Assembly (NCBI GenBank): GCA_015522345.1
Contig: WAML01000097.1
Span: 1-5,066 of the forward strand
Reading direction: 5' to 3'
Source: Desulfurococcales archaeon
GTDB lineage: Archaea; Thermoproteota; Thermoprotei_A; Sulfolobales; Desulfurococcaceae
DNA: 5,066 nucleotides
Positions 4,964 through 5,066 of this stretch are shown here, piece by piece. Each line of letters starts with the position of its first letter. Positions within the stretch are counted from its first letter, which is position 1. The translations under genes and the position numbers were made by a program. The notes beneath the pieces were generated by a model. That model worked only from the letters and a program-made list of their open reading frames with translations, was not told the origin of the DNA and did not search any database.

Positions 4964-5066
4964 TGTCTATAAATTTATAGAGAAAATTCTTGGCGGAAAA
5001 ACAGAGATAGTTATAGATAGAGGAATTCTAGTTGTAAAGAAAAAGAACAGAGTATACGGTATAAAG
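4950..5066 (+). CDS. Start of the next gene, CedB/VirB4-like ATPase candidate (3' end outside window)
   Basis: A frame opens at TTG (4950) and stays open for 39 codons to the right edge, so the gene is truncated by the window. GGTGA 6 bases upstream and the in-frame stop at 4941-4943 support the start, giving an overlap of 14 bases with the preceding gene. The visible residues are charged and non-hydrophobic: a helix-like MFIHNVYKFIEKILGG, then alternating beta-like TEIVIDRGILVVKKK and NRVYGIK. This fits the soluble N-terminal domain of a VirB4/HerA-type ATPase such as CedB, the motor of the Ced system, but no P-loop is reached, so the identity is inferred almost entirely from gene order. The alternative is any soluble gene read through in the same operon. 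The lack of a downstream gap argues for co-expression with the three upstream genes. Confidence 0.5.
   Translation, partial: MFIHNVYKFIEKILGGKTEIVIDRGILVVKKKNRVYGIK

Noticed and set aside
1..5066. tRNA, rRNA, CRISPR array, insertion sequence
   Set aside because: No cloverleaf-like segment, no regularly spaced repeats, and no transposase motifs or terminal inverted repeats were seen on either strand.

Overview
The window looks like a stretch of chromosome from a hyperthermophilic crenarchaeon (Thermoproteota), most likely of the Desulfurococcales type. Four things point that way: low G+C by eye, tightly packed genes, use of GTG and TTG starts, and short GGTG/GGTGA Shine-Dalgarno motifs. The gene content agrees: an Lhr-family helicase, an archaeal PAPS-reductase-like protein fused to a ferredoxin, and a cluster resembling the crenarchaeal Ced DNA-import system. 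No database search was possible, so family assignments rest on motifs, topology and gene order.

Left part (1-2867). The window opens inside a plus-strand gene that runs in from beyond the left edge. Its last 298 codons look like the C-terminal region of an Lhr-type superfamily 2 helicase, with a CxxC...CxxC zinc ribbon and a terminal helical domain. It meets a minus-strand gene tail to tail across 11 bases. That gene encodes a 652-residue protein with a PUA-like N-terminal region, a PP-loop (PAPS-reductase family) domain with a CC...CxxC iron-sulfur motif, and a C-terminal 2x[4Fe-4S] ferredoxin module. A perfect 13-bp inverted repeat lies inside the helicase gene.

Middle (2868-3017). This 150-base divergent intergenic region separates the PAPS-reductase-like gene from a plus-strand gene cluster. 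It holds a plausible TATA box for each direction and a few short repeats.

Right part (3018-5066). Four plus-strand genes form an apparent operon. They encode an 88-residue two-helix membrane protein (CedA1-like pilin candidate), a 482-residue polytopic membrane protein with a large sequon-rich external domain (CedA/VirB6-like), a 60-residue two-helix membrane protein (VirB3-like or CedA2-like candidate), and the first 39 codons of a gene that leaves the window (CedB/VirB4-like ATPase candidate). The last three overlap one another by 1 and 14 bases, which suggests translational coupling. The pilin candidate is separated from them by 48 bases.

Reading: the cluster most likely encodes an envelope DNA-transfer machine related to type IV secretion/conjugation systems, in the order pilin, VirB6-like channel component, small VirB3-like protein, ATPase. 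Such systems are described in Sulfolobales, Aeropyrum and Pyrobaculum. The less familiar points here are the roughly 245-residue external domain with nine sequons in the VirB6-like protein, and the TTG start of the downstream gene buried inside its neighbour.
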